From NCBI RefSeq assembly GCF_900149685.1, contig NZ_LT702999.1:620001-684000 (forward strand): DNA of 64,000 nt, written 5' to 3'. Below the pieces are notes generated by a model, which was not told the DNA's origin, did no database searches, and worked only from the letters and a program-made list of their open reading frames with translations. Below are positions 44,474 to 52,952 of the stretch, piece by piece (within the stretch, counting starts at the first letter, position 1; the number at the start of each line of letters is the position of its first letter). Origin of the DNA: Erythrobacter sp. Alg231-14 (GTDB lineage Bacteria; Pseudomonadota; Alphaproteobacteria; Sphingomonadales; Sphingomonadaceae). The translations under genes and the position numbers were made by a program.

Positions 44474-45654
44474 GCACGCCTCATCTTGTAGCTGATCATC
44501 GGGCGCAGAACAGCGACCACTTCGATGAGTCCGGCCTCCACCAAATCAGCGATAACACCTTCGATATTCTTGTAGGCTTGCGGGGCCTCCTCGAAGATCA
44601 GGTTTTTGTCCTCACAGATTACGCGTCCACCAAGTTCAGTGCGCTCTAGCTCGCTTTGCTTATAGCGATTGGACAGCTTTGCTTTCGCATCGCTACGCGC
44701 CCATTTCCGTCCGGCTCCATGCGCAAGCGAGTGCAGAGCATGGTTCATTTTCTCTGCGTTATTGGTTGGTGAGACAAGATAGCTCATCGTCCCGCGCGAC
44801 CCCGGTATGACAACCAAGCCCTTGTCTGCCGGTGCGGCGCCTTTGCGATGAAGCCAGCCATCGTTGTGCGGCGTTAGGCTGTTGTGAAAAATGTCCAGCT
44901 TACGGTCACCGCTTGCATTCAACCGGTCGAGAAACCGTTCAGCGATAATCTGCCGGTTGAGTTCCGCCCAATTCATCGCCTGATCGTGCCGGTCGCGATA
45001 GGCTGCAAAGGCATCGCCGTTTACTTCAAGGCCACTGGTCCCGGATTGCCTAAGGTGACTCTCAAGCGTTGCTTGCCCTAACCCGCGCGATCCGCTGTGG
45101 ACGAGCAGCATTGCACAGGCGACTTCAAAGCCACCCGCGGTGAATTTGTGCTCGCAAAACACGTCTTCGACCGCAAGAAATTCAGCAAAGTGATTGCCTC
45201 CACCAATCGTACCAAGCGCATCGCCGCCTAGTTCCGCCGGAAGACCAATCTCCGCTAGCCGCGACGCTTGATCGCCGGACCAAGGTCCATCCAAATCGGT
45301 CAGACGTTTCACCGCCCGGTCCAGCTTGAATTTCTTGGTGCGAATGTCCGTCTGCCACAGCGCCATGCCGCAGCCGATATCGTTACCCACCAAATGCGGA
45401 TAGGCATGTGTTGTCGACCAGAAGGCAGCACCGATTGGTATGCCGCGACCAGCATGCAAATCGGGCAAGCCGACAGCTTCCTCAATGCCTTTCAACGTTG
45501 CGGTTTGATTCAGTTGATCAATCGCGGATTGCTCGATCCAACTCTTGTCGGATGCAATGACCCGAACATTTGCAATTTTATGAGTGGTGTTTGTGGTCTG
45601 ATGACCACAGGAAGTAGTTAGGTGAGCACGCTCACCTTCAAAGGAATTGCCCAT
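44470..45654 (-). CDS. rtcB: RtcB-family RNA ligase paired with PrfH
   Basis: The product has 394 residues. RtcB motifs are present: VGLPDLHAGRGIPIGAAF, GNDIGCGMALW (metal-binding C95), GGGNHFAEF, HSGSRGLGQ, and H312 in LAHGAGRKWARSD, the guanylylated histidine. RtcB seals 3'-phosphate (or cyclic phosphate) and 5'-OH RNA ends with GTP and Mn2+. With PrfH, the likely substrate is cleaved 16S rRNA. The N-terminus MGNSF is followed by about 20 Thr/His-rich residues before IASDKSWIE, which seem extra compared with the family. That extra stretch coincides with two hairpins. The rtcB start has only AGGAA 9 bases upstream, and a 33-codon ORF overlaps it. Confidence 0.93.
   Translation of the reverse strand: MGNSFEGERAHLTTSCGHQTTNTTHKIANVRVIASDKSWIEQSAIDQLNQTATLKGIEEAVGLPDLHAGRGIPIGAAFWSTTHAYPHLVGNDIGCGMALWQTDIRTKKFKLDRAVKRLTDLDGPWSGDQASRLAEIGLPAELGGDALGTIGGGNHFAEFLAVEDVFCEHKFTAGGFEVACAMLLVHSGSRGLGQATLESHLRQSGTSGLEVNGDAFAAYRDRHDQAMNWAELNRQIIAERFLDRLNASGDRKLDIFHNSLTPHNDGWLHRKGAAPADKGLVVIPGSRGTMSYLVSPTNNAEKMNHALHSLAHGAGRKWARSDAKAKLSNRYKQSELERTELGGRVICEDKNLIFEEAPQAYKNIEGVIADLVEAGLIEVVAVLRPMISYKMRRA
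45592..45609 (-). repeat. inverted repeat inside rtcB codons 16-21
   Basis: TGTGGTC-TGAT-GACCACA is a perfect 7-base stem with a 4-base loop, and in mRNA a stable hairpin. It lies ten bases after the second inverted repeat at 45620-45637. Confidence 0.7.
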
Positions 45655-45719
45655 GACAATTGTTCCTGAATATCAAAGAATATCGGAGTGGTTCCATGTG
45701 ATGACTGGTTATTTCGCAT
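45618..45719 (-). CDS. 33-residue leader ORF overlapping the rtcB start
   Basis: An ATG with the best ribosome site in the area (AGAGAGGAG, six bases upstream) opens 33 codons starting MRNNQSSHGTT and ending PLKVSVLT. It covers the rtcB start in another frame and stops at a TAA whose first base is the last base of the hairpin at 45620-45637. The peptide has no recognisable domain. rtcB lies in the -1 frame relative to it, and no classic slippery heptamer is visible in the overlap. A leader peptide controlling rtcB translation is the favoured reading; a chance ORF is the alternative. It is not a known conserved gene. Confidence 0.4.
   Translation of the reverse strand: MRNNQSSHGTTPIFFDIQEQLSWAIPLKVSVLT
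45620..45637 (-). repeat. inverted repeat inside rtcB codons 6-12
   Basis: AGGTGAGC-AC-GCTCACCT is a perfect 8-base dyad (in RNA, 7 pairs with a 4-base loop). It lies 17 bases into the rtcB coding region, and its 3' edge overlaps the stop codon of the leader ORF. Confidence 0.7.
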
Positions 45720-45983
45720 GATACACTCCTCTCTTTTCTATCGAACAATTTACTTCTGCGTGGGCGGATAAGCTCGGCCTGCTAAAAAATCAAGTATGAT
45801 CTGTATTTGGTTTCTTCGAGCATAACCGGGCTAAGCAATGGGTGCCATCATCAATTACCGCTTTTGAGCTACGTCCTGGCACAGCGCCATCGTCCACTAT
45901 CACCCCCAATTGCGGACAATCCAGCCTAATCCGGATGGACCTGAAAGCAGACCCTTCTTGCATGCAATCTGACCTCAGAATGT
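45720..45983. other. promoter region of the rtcB-prfH operon
   Basis: These 264 bases lie between fabD and the leader ORF of rtcB. I looked for a sigma-54 element (TGGCAC-N5-TTGC), as used by E. coli rtcBA, and found none; no RtcR-like regulator gene is nearby. No gene was seen. Confidence 0.4.
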
Positions 45984-46925
45984 TTAGCCCCCGATATCTT
46001 TGGCAAACCCTTCCAAATCTTCCATCGAAATCAGGCTCGTCGTCTGCGCTTCACCGGCAATTTTCTTGATCATCGGGCTGAGCACTTTGCCGCCCAGTTC
46101 AACGAAGCTGTTAACGCCGTCGGCATGCATCGCAGCGACGCTTTCGCGCCAGCGCACACGGCCTGTGACTTGCTGTACGAGCAGAGCTTGCTCTTCAGCA
46201 GGATCGGTGACTTTCGCTGCAGTGACATTGGCAAACAGAGGCACTGACATCGCGCCCGGTGCATTCTCAGAAAGAGCCTCTGCCATGCGGTCGGCCGCTG
46301 GCTGCATCAAGGAACAATGGAACGGTGCAGACACAGGCAGCAAAATGCCGCGTTTAATTCCATGATCCTTGACCATAGAAGCAGCGCGCTCAATCGCGCC
46401 TTTGTGACCCGAAATTACGACCTGACCGGGATCATTGTCGTTGGCGACTTCGCACACTTCCCCGTCTGCCGCAGCTTCCGCCAATGCAGTCGCTTTTTCA
46501 ATATCCGCGCCTAGCAACGCCGCCATCGCGCCGACCCCGACCGGGACAGCGGCCTGCATGGCGGAACCGCGCAATTTCAACAGCCGCGCCGTTGTCGCCA
46601 AATCAAACGCGCCAACCGCGCAAAGGGCGGTGTATTCGCCAAGGGAGTGTCCCGCGACACACGAAGCATGGTCGGCCAACTTCACGCCAAATTCGCTTTC
46701 CAACACGCGCAGGGTCGCAATCGCGTTGGCCATAATCGCGGGTTGCGCATTCTCGGTCAGGGTAAGTTGATCCTCTGGCCCATCGGCCATGATCGCGGAC
46801 AATTTCATGCCCAGTGCATCATCAACCTCTTCAAACACCGCGCGCGCTGCACTGCTGGCGGCGGCGAGGTCTGTGCCCATGCCGACTTTTTGACTGCCCT
46901 GCCCCGGGAATACGAATGCGTGCAT
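45984..46925 (-). CDS. fabD: malonyl-CoA:ACP transacylase FabD
   Basis: The product has 313 residues. The N-terminus FVFPGQGSQKVGMG, the nucleophile motif GHSLGEYTAL and the catalytic histidine region SAPFHCSLMQPA are canonical. It loads malonyl groups on ACP for fatty-acid synthesis. A normal AGGAG-like site precedes the ATG. It follows the LD-carboxypeptidase gene on the same strand by 27 bases; a shared transcript is possible. Confidence 0.96.
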   Translation of the reverse strand: MHAFVFPGQGSQKVGMGTDLAAASSAARAVFEEVDDALGMKLSAIMADGPEDQLTLTENAQPAIMANAIATLRVLESEFGVKLADHASCVAGHSLGEYTALCAVGAFDLATTARLLKLRGSAMQAAVPVGVGAMAALLGADIEKATALAEAAADGEVCEVANDNDPGQVVISGHKGAIERAASMVKDHGIKRGILLPVSAPFHCSLMQPAADRMAEALSENAPGAMSVPLFANVTAAKVTDPAEEQALLVQQVTGRVRWRESVAAMHADGVNSFVELGGKVLSPMIKKIAGEAQTTSLISMEDLEGFAKDIGG

Positions 46926-46952
46926 TGTGAAATCTCCTGTTGCGAAGGGCCG

Positions 46953-47783
46953 TTAAGCCGCGCCCGCTGGCCCTGCAAGTCCGAAGGGCACAACCTTGTT
47001 GGAAGCCGTGTGACCAATATCGGCGCGGCCCAGATAGGGAATGCCGGCCCGGTCGCACCAATATTTGGCGATGTCTTCTTCGCCTTGTCCAAATTCTACA
47101 TAGTTTTCCGGCACCGCTGTGATTGCCCCCAGGCGCAGGCCCGCAAGGCGCGGCAGGCTGCCAGCCAACGCAAAGAACATACGATCGATGGCGTAAAGGT
47201 GCTCGCTGACTTCTTCGACCATCAAGATATGGCCAGAAAGGTCGGGCATGATCGGGGTCTTGGCCAACATGGACAACGTAATAAGATTGAACGCCGCCGC
47301 CGGGGTAACCCCGTCGAGGCTGGGTTCAAGTCCCGAATTGTCCCCGCCGAACCAACGCAAAACGCGGCGAACCGCCTCTCGTCCAGTGTCGGAACGCGCG
47401 CTAACCGGCATCGATCCATGCGCGCATTGTCCAATGCCCGCTCGGTACAAGGCGGCAAGCAAGTATCCGCAATCGGAAAAGCCTACATAGGTCTTGGCCT
47501 GCGCCGACGCGTTCATTTGCGCGACCGCCGCCTCCGCTATGCGGTTGGAACCGTATCCGCCTTTCGCAAACCACACCGCATCAAAGGCCGGATCGTTCGC
47601 ACAATCGAGCAAAGCGGTGAGCCGGGTGAGATCATCGCCCGCAAAATGCCCCTGCGATGCAAAGCATTGATCATGGAAGGTTACCCGATGCGCAGGAAAC
47701 TCTTCCGCCACCAAAGCCTCCAATGCGGCGGCATGGTCACGGGTGATCGGCGTTGCTGGTGCACAAATCGCGATATTCGTCAT
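46953..47783 (-). CDS. LD-carboxypeptidase (peptidase family S66)
   Basis: The product has 276 residues from the ATG of MTNIAICAPATPI. S66 features are the FAKGGYGSNRIAE block, with its glycine-rich turn (GGYGS), and FSDCGYLLAALY; ILMVEEVSEHLYAIDR supplies the catalytic Glu, and the histidine is in RADIGHTAS. Family members cut the terminal D-Ala from murein tetrapeptides in the cytoplasm during peptidoglycan recycling. The nucleophile serine is not where E. coli LdcA has it by eye (SDCG may play this role), so activity should be viewed with care. It starts 56 bases from the divergent Mpl-like ligase, which uses the tripeptide product. Confidence 0.85.
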   Translation of the reverse strand: MTNIAICAPATPITRDHAAALEALVAEEFPAHRVTFHDQCFASQGHFAGDDLTRLTALLDCANDPAFDAVWFAKGGYGSNRIAEAAVAQMNASAQAKTYVGFSDCGYLLAALYRAGIGQCAHGSMPVSARSDTGREAVRRVLRWFGGDNSGLEPSLDGVTPAAAFNLITLSMLAKTPIMPDLSGHILMVEEVSEHLYAIDRMFFALAGSLPRLAGLRLGAITAVPENYVEFGQGEEDIAKYWCDRAGIPYLGRADIGHTASNKVVPFGLAGPAGAA

Positions 47784-47839
47784 GGATTTCAGCCTATGGC
47801 GCTTGTCAGTGTCCTTGCAAGCCAATAACCACAGAAACC

Positions 47840-49294
47840 ATGTCAGATATCGACGCTTTATCGCCAACCCATGACCTTTCTGGACGCCCATTCTTCTTTT
47901 GCGGGATAGGCGGTTCAGGCATGTTGCCTCTGGCGCAAATTGCGCTTGGCTTTGGGCATGATGTGGCAGGATCGGATCGATCCTATGATCAAGGCCGCAC
48001 GCCGGGGAAATTCGCGTGGCTAACCGAAAACGGGTTCGCCCTGCACCCTCAAGACGGTAGCGGCATTGCATCGTCGGATCAGATCTTGATTGCGTCTGCA
48101 GCGGTAGAGGACACGGTTCCTGAAGTCGCCAAGGCCCGCGAATTGGGATGCCAACGGATGAGCCGCGCCGAATTGCTATCGGCGTTGTTCAACGATGCCG
48201 GTTATTCGATCGCGGTTGGTGGCACATCCGGGAAATCAACCGTCACCGGAATGATCGCATGGATCCTATCCGAAGGCGGCTATGACCCCACCGTGATGAA
48301 CGGCGCGGTCATGAAAAACTTTGTCAGTGACGCCAATCCCTTTGCTAGTGCACGCATTGGCAACCCACGCATTTTCGTCAGCGAAGTTGATGAAAGCGAC
48401 GGATCCATCGCGTTGTACAAGCCCACCATTGGCGTGTTGTTGAATGTCAGCTTGGACCACAAATCGATCGAGGAATTGCGCGGATTGTTCGGCGATTACG
48501 TTGCAGAATCCGGATGCGCGGTGATCAATTATGACAACGACGAAGCCCAGCTTTTGGCCCGCCGGACCACCAATTCCGTCGGTTTTGCGGTGAACAATGA
48601 CGCGGCCGATATTGCGATAGAGCCCGGCTCCATCGAAGAGACCGCCTTTGGCATCAGCGCAATCGTTATCGACAATCGCAGCCGCGAGGTCGCGCCTCTG
48701 ACCCTGCCCATGCCAGGCCGCCACAATTTGTCCAACGCCCTCGCCGCGATTGCCGCGGTCGGCGCGGCGGGCATAGACGTGGCAAAGGCGACCCATGCGC
48801 TCGCATCGTTCAAAGGATTGGGCAGGCGCTTCGATGTCATCGGGACCACCCAAGACGACATCACCCTGATCGATGATTTTGGCCACAATCCCGAAAAATG
48901 CGCTGCCACTTTGCGCACGCTAAAGGCGACGTCGGGACGCGTGATCGCCTTCTTTCAACCGCACGGATACGGGCCGCTCAAACAAATGGGCGATGAATTA
49001 GCAGACACATTTGCACGCGAATTGGGCGATGGCGATGTGACGATCATGTGCGACCCGGTCTATTTTGGCGGCACCGTTGATCGCAGCGAGGGTACCGAAC
49101 GGATCATCGCCCTGATCGCTGGGCAAGGCGCCGCTGCCGAACATATCGCCGATAGAAACGATTGCGGTGATCGCATCGTGGACATGGCCGAACCCGGCGA
49201 CCGCATCGTCATCATGGGCGCACGCGATGACACGTTGACCGAATTCGCCCAAGCCGTGTTTGAGCGTGTCAGCTTTCGCCCAAACGGCGAATAG
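47840..49294 (+). CDS. mpl: Mur ligase, UDP-MurNAc:tripeptide ligase (Mpl)-like
   Basis: The product has 484 residues from the ATG of MSDIDALSPTHD. The MurC/Mpl N-domain motif is CGIGGSGMLPLA, the ATP-binding loop is GGTSGKSTVTGM, the central block is VSEVDESDGS, and the C-domain has DDFGHNPEKCAAT. It resembles MurC/Mpl ligases. As a second Mur ligase beside an LD-carboxypeptidase it fits Mpl, which joins recycled L-Ala-gamma-D-Glu-mDAP to UDP-MurNAc. True MurC would normally sit in the dcw cluster. Which ligase reaction it performs is an inference from context. Confidence 0.82.
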   Translation: MSDIDALSPTHDLSGRPFFFCGIGGSGMLPLAQIALGFGHDVAGSDRSYDQGRTPGKFAWLTENGFALHPQDGSGIASSDQILIASAAVEDTVPEVAKARELGCQRMSRAELLSALFNDAGYSIAVGGTSGKSTVTGMIAWILSEGGYDPTVMNGAVMKNFVSDANPFASARIGNPRIFVSEVDESDGSIALYKPTIGVLLNVSLDHKSIEELRGLFGDYVAESGCAVINYDNDEAQLLARRTTNSVGFAVNNDAADIAIEPGSIEETAFGISAIVIDNRSREVAPLTLPMPGRHNLSNALAAIAAVGAAGIDVAKATHALASFKGLGRRFDVIGTTQDDITLIDDFGHNPEKCAATLRTLKATSGRVIAFFQPHGYGPLKQMGDELADTFARELGDGDVTIMCDPVYFGGTVDRSEGTERIIALIAGQGAAAEHIADRNDCGDRIVDMAEPGDRIVIMGARDDTLTEFAQAVFERVSFRPNGE

Positions 49295-49305
49295 AGGCGC
49301 ATGCA

Positions 49306-49590
49306 ATGACCGGTATCAACATATACGAGCGCGCCCGACGCCATGCGTGGTTTATGGCCGGTGCGCTGGCCTTGGCGATCCTATTTGTCGTCGTGGTGGA
49401 ACGGTTCTTCGGCCATTCAAGCATCGCATTCGGCGTAGCAATTATCGGCTTGGTCGCTGCGAACGCCCGAATGTTGAAATTCAATTGTCCGACTTGCGAC
49501 AAGAACCTGTTTTTTCGCGGAATGTTCGTTGTGCCTTGGCCCAACCGTCAGTGCTCAAAATGCGGCACCGACGTAACGCAAGCCGATTGA
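49306..49590 (+). CDS. small membrane protein with C-terminal zinc ribbon
   Basis: The product has 94 residues. Two membrane helices (about residues 14-31 and 38-53) are followed by a zinc ribbon of the CPTC...CSKC type (FNCPTCDKNLF and RQCSKCGTDV). No named family is recognised. It starts 11 bases after the Mpl-like gene and is probably cotranscribed. Confidence 0.78.
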   Translation: MTGINIYERARRHAWFMAGALALAILFVVVVERFFGHSSIAFGVAIIGLVAANARMLKFNCPTCDKNLFFRGMFVVPWPNRQCSKCGTDVTQAD

Positions 49591-49671
49591 ATTGCCCCAC
49601 GGGCGACTATGCCTCTCTCTGGGCAATTTAGGTTATGGAGAGTGTGCCTGTGACGCGTTAGATCTCTGAGC

Positions 49672-51198
49672 ATGAAAGCCCACGATTTTTCGCTCGATAC
49701 GCTGTTCAAAGCATGCGCCACCCAACACGCCAAGAGGGAGGCAAGCGTCGATGGTGCGCAGCGATTGACCTATGCGCAATTGAATCAGCGGGTCGATGAG
49801 CTTGCCGCGTGGTTGATTGGTAAGGATGTGGCCCCCGGTGATCGCGTGGCTATCCTACTCACGGACGGATCACCCTATCTCATCATATTGCTGGCCTGTG
49901 GGCGAATTGGCGCGATTGCGGTTCTGCTCAATTGGCGGCTGGCTCCGGCAGAGATTGCGTGGATCGCGGGGAATGCCGAACTCAGCATGACCTTCGCCAA
50001 TCCGCGGTTTGAATCGCTTTTGGACGCCGCAGATGCGGGTGAGATTGTCTTGGTGGACGAACATCATGATCCACGCGGTGCGTTTGAAACCATAGTCGCA
50101 AAAACACCGTCCAAACCAACCCTGCCCGAATTGGAGCCGGATCGCCCATTATACATGATGTACACCAGCGGCACGACAGGGAGGCCCAAAGGATGCCTGC
50201 AATCGGGCGACGCAGTGGCGTCCTCTGCGATGGGTTTTGCCGTTCGGCGGGACTTTACCAAGGAAGATCGATTGCTCTCGGTCAATCCGCTGTTCCATGT
50301 CGTTGGGATGCAGCAGGTCGCCGCCATGCTAGCCTGCGGTGGGTGCAGCGTGTTTGCCGGGCGCGATGATGACAACGCCGCCATTTTAGATTTACTCCAC
50401 CGCGAGGCTTGCACCACGACAAGTGCATTTCCCACTATCTGTTTCCCATGGTTGGAAATGGAACCGGTGCGCGAAGGTATCATGCCGCTTACCAATTACA
50501 CCGGCGGCGCGGGCATGGGCAAACCGCAAATGTACGAATTTATTGAACGCGATTGGGATGCGCGTGTTGTGGGCGGATATGGCCAGACCGAGGTGTGCGG
50601 CTTTGCCACCTTCATCGATTATGGCGACATGCTGGACCACCCCCGCTCCATCGGTTGGACCATGCCGCATGTTGAAATGACGATCCTCGACCCAGAAGGA
50701 AACAAGGTGCAGCCGGGTGAAGAAGGCGAGATTTGCCTGCGCGGTCCATCCGTCATGTTGGGATATTGGCGCAATCCCGAGGCGACCAAAGCAGCCTTGG
50801 GCCATGGATGGCTGCGCACCGGCGATCTGGGCACGATGGACGATCTTGGATTGGGATATTTGCTCGGTCGAGAGAAAGAGCTGATCAAAACCGGCGGCGA
50901 AAACGTCTACCCGGCCGAGGTCGATGCCGTCTTCGCCGACATGCTAGAGGTTGTCGATGCGGGGTGTTGCGGCGTGCCGGACAAACAATGGGGCGAAGCG
51001 GTCAAAGCCTTCGTCGTGCTGACCCCAGAGGCGGAGCTATCACGCGAAGAGATCACCGCGCGCTTCAAGGGCAAAATCGCAGGATACAAACGCCCGCGCT
51101 ACATCGAATTTGTCGATTCATTGCCGCGTGATCCCATTGGAAAGCTGCAACGCAAGGAATTGTCAGAACGCCCTGTCAGCCCCGATCAGGCCACATAA
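49672..51198 (+). CDS. AMP-dependent acyl-CoA synthetase/ligase
   Basis: The product has 508 residues. The phosphate loop is MYTSGTTGRPKGC, then VVGGYGQTEVCG, the adenylate-binding RTGDLG and the C-terminal lysine in RDPIGKLQRKEL. Class I adenylate-forming enzymes activate carboxylic acids to acyl-CoA. The absence of a long N-terminal extension favours a medium- or long-chain or aryl acid substrate, but this is not readable from sequence. It is convergent with the DUF808 gene. Confidence 0.92.
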   Translation: MKAHDFSLDTLFKACATQHAKREASVDGAQRLTYAQLNQRVDELAAWLIGKDVAPGDRVAILLTDGSPYLIILLACGRIGAIAVLLNWRLAPAEIAWIAGNAELSMTFANPRFESLLDAADAGEIVLVDEHHDPRGAFETIVAKTPSKPTLPELEPDRPLYMMYTSGTTGRPKGCLQSGDAVASSAMGFAVRRDFTKEDRLLSVNPLFHVVGMQQVAAMLACGGCSVFAGRDDDNAAILDLLHREACTTTSAFPTICFPWLEMEPVREGIMPLTNYTGGAGMGKPQMYEFIERDWDARVVGGYGQTEVCGFATFIDYGDMLDHPRSIGWTMPHVEMTILDPEGNKVQPGEEGEICLRGPSVMLGYWRNPEATKAALGHGWLRTGDLGTMDDLGLGYLLGREKELIKTGGENVYPAEVDAVFADMLEVVDAGCCGVPDKQWGEAVKAFVVLTPEAELSREEITARFKGKIAGYKRPRYIEFVDSLPRDPIGKLQRKELSERPVSPDQAT

Positions 51199-51208
51199 TC
51201 ATCATCAA

Positions 51209-52150
51209 TCAGTGCGCGCCCTCATAACCGATGACTTTGTGCAAAACGAAGGCGATGACTGCGCCCAATGCAAGGCCGATAACTCCGGATATCGCGGCAT
51301 AAGTGAACCATCCGGCAACACCCGAAAGCGCGCCAGTAACTCCGGCGATCCAATATTCTGCGCCATGGGCAATATCGTACAACAGATCAAAGCCGACTTC
51401 GTGTGTCCCGTGCACGATAATTCCGCCACCGACCCAAAGCATCGCGATCGTTCCAATGAACGACAAAGCGATCAAAAGTTTCGGCACAGCGTTCACGAGG
51501 AAGTGGCCGAAATTCTGCGCTGTGCTGCTGTCTTTTTTGGTCAACGCCAATCCGACATCGTCCATTTTAACAATGATCGCGACCGCGCCGTACACCACCA
51601 CGGTCACCGCCACGGCAACGATCGCCAACGCCGCGGCGCGTTCCCACCAAACGGCCAAGTCCAGCTCGCTCAAAGTGATCGCCATAATTTCGGCAGAGAG
51701 AATCAAATCGGTACGCACTGCCCCGGCGATCCGTTGCTTTTCAAAAGCCGCTGGATCGGTGATCTCGTCTTCAACCGTTTTGCCGTGCTTTGCTCCGCCC
51801 AGCTTTTCCATCACCTTTTCCGCGCCCTCGTAACAAAGGAACGCCCCGCCCAGCATCAATATCCATATTATGAGCCACGGCAGAAATTCGGATAACAATA
51901 TCGCACCGGGCAGTAAGATTATCAATTTGTTGAATAAACTGCCCTTTGTGATGGCCCATATGATAGGCAATTCACGCGCGGGAGAAAGCCCAGTGACATA
52001 GCTGGGCGTGACCGCTGCATCGTCAATCACAACGCCAGCGGTTTTTGAGCCCGCGCGGCCCGCAGCGGCGGCGATGTCATCAACCGAAGCGGCAGCGGCG
52101 CGCGCGATTACGGCGACATCGTCAAAGAGTGCGACCAAACCTGATGGCAT
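51209..52150 (-). CDS. DUF808 (YedI-like) membrane protein
   Basis: The product has 313 residues. The start [19 protein letters not shown] and the [22 protein letters not shown] block are typical of DUF808. About six hydrophobic helices follow the soluble N-terminus. The function is unknown. It is divergent from the rpsF operon. Confidence 0.88.
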   Translation of the reverse strand: MPSGLVALFDDVAVIARAAAASVDDIAAAAGRAGSKTAGVVIDDAAVTPSYVTGLSPARELPIIWAITKGSLFNKLIILLPGAILLSEFLPWLIIWILMLGGAFLCYEGAEKVMEKLGGAKHGKTVEDEITDPAAFEKQRIAGAVRTDLILSAEIMAITLSELDLAVWWERAAALAIVAVAVTVVVYGAVAIIVKMDDVGLALTKKDSSTAQNFGHFLVNAVPKLLIALSFIGTIAMLWVGGGIIVHGTHEVGFDLLYDIAHGAEYWIAGVTGALSGVAGWFTYAAISGVIGLALGAVIAFVLHKVIGYEGAH

Positions 52151-52348
52151 TGCGTGGGTTCCCCTGTTCTTTCGTCCCCAACTGCCACCAAAGATGGCGG
52201 TTCCGCAAGTTCACAAAGCTTGCAAACCCCACCAAAATCGGTATGTGCGCGCATCCGCTCTTTTAAAGAGTGGTGTCAAGAAAGCCGGAGGGGCCCCGCG
52301 ATCCGCGCGGACCAGCCAACGATCGGCATAAATGTGAAAGGAAGCAAG

Positions 52349-52714
52349 ATGGCTCTTTATGAGCATATCTTCCTCGCGCGTCAGGATTTGAGCCAAGCTC
52401 AAGTGGACGCGCTGGCGGCCGCGGCGACCGAAATCGTCGAAGCGAACGAAGGCAAGGTCACTAAGACCGAGACATGGGGCCTGAAAGGTCTCGCCTACAA
52501 AATCGAACGCAACCGTAAGGCGCACTTTGTAATGCTCAATATCGAAGGCCCTGGCGCCGTCGTAGCCGAGCTTGAGCGCCAAACCCGTATCAACGAAGAC
52601 GTCATTCGCTACATGACTATCCGTGTCGAAGAGCACGAAGATGGTCCAAGCGTAATGATGCGCAAGAACGAGCGCGATCGTAAGCGCCGTTCCGACCGTG
52701 AGGAGCGCGACTGA
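52349..52714 (+). CDS. rpsF: 30S ribosomal protein S6
   Basis: The product has 121 residues from the ATG of [14 protein letters not shown] (AAAGGAAG upstream). The S6 core ([28 protein letters not shown]-like [11 protein letters not shown]) is followed by a charged tail ([10 protein letters not shown]). It is the first gene of the rpsF-rpsR-rplI operon. Its stop overlaps the rpsR start by one base (TGATG). Confidence 0.97.
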   Translation: MALYEHIFLARQDLSQAQVDALAAAATEIVEANEGKVTKTETWGLKGLAYKIERNRKAHFVMLNIEGPGAVVAELERQTRINEDVIRYMTIRVEEHEDGPSVMMRKNERDRKRRSDREERD

Positions 52715-52938
52715 TGGCCCGCCCGTTTTTCCGCCGCCGCAAATCCTGCCCGTTTTCGGGTAAGGACGCCCCAAAAATCGATTACAAAGACGTGCGCCTT
52801 CTCCAAGGCTTCATGTCTGAGCGTGGTAAAATCGTACCGTCGCGCATCACCGCCGTTTCTGCAAAGAAGCAGCGTGAGCTCGCCAAAGCGATCAAGCGTT
52901 CACGTCACATCGGCCTTTTGCCGTACATTGTTAAGTAA
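52714..52938 (+). CDS. rpsR: 30S ribosomal protein S18
   Basis: The product has 74 residues. The sequence starts [16 protein letters not shown] and contains [20 protein letters not shown] and an end of [10 protein letters not shown]. The length is standard. The single cysteine (SCPF) makes this the C-minus-type S18 without a full zinc set. It is translationally coupled with rpsF. Confidence 0.97.
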   Translation: MARPFFRRRKSCPFSGKDAPKIDYKDVRLLQGFMSERGKIVPSRITAVSAKKQRELAKAIKRSRHIGLLPYIVK

Positions 52939-52952
52939 GAGGAGAAGACACA

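Noticed and set aside
45618..45660. Programmed -1 frameshift joining the leader ORF to rtcB
   Set aside because: There is no canonical slippery heptamer in the overlap, and rtcB has its own ATG with the family-like MGNS start; leader-peptide control is the simpler reading.
45720..45983. Sigma-54 promoter with RtcR-type control of rtcB
   Set aside because: No TGGCAC-N5-TTGC element and no RtcR gene were seen.
46647..47828. 393-codon open frame on the + strand
   Set aside because: It lies antisense to fabD and the LD-carboxypeptidase gene, both with clear family motifs; its own translation has no recognisable domain and the composition of an antisense shadow.
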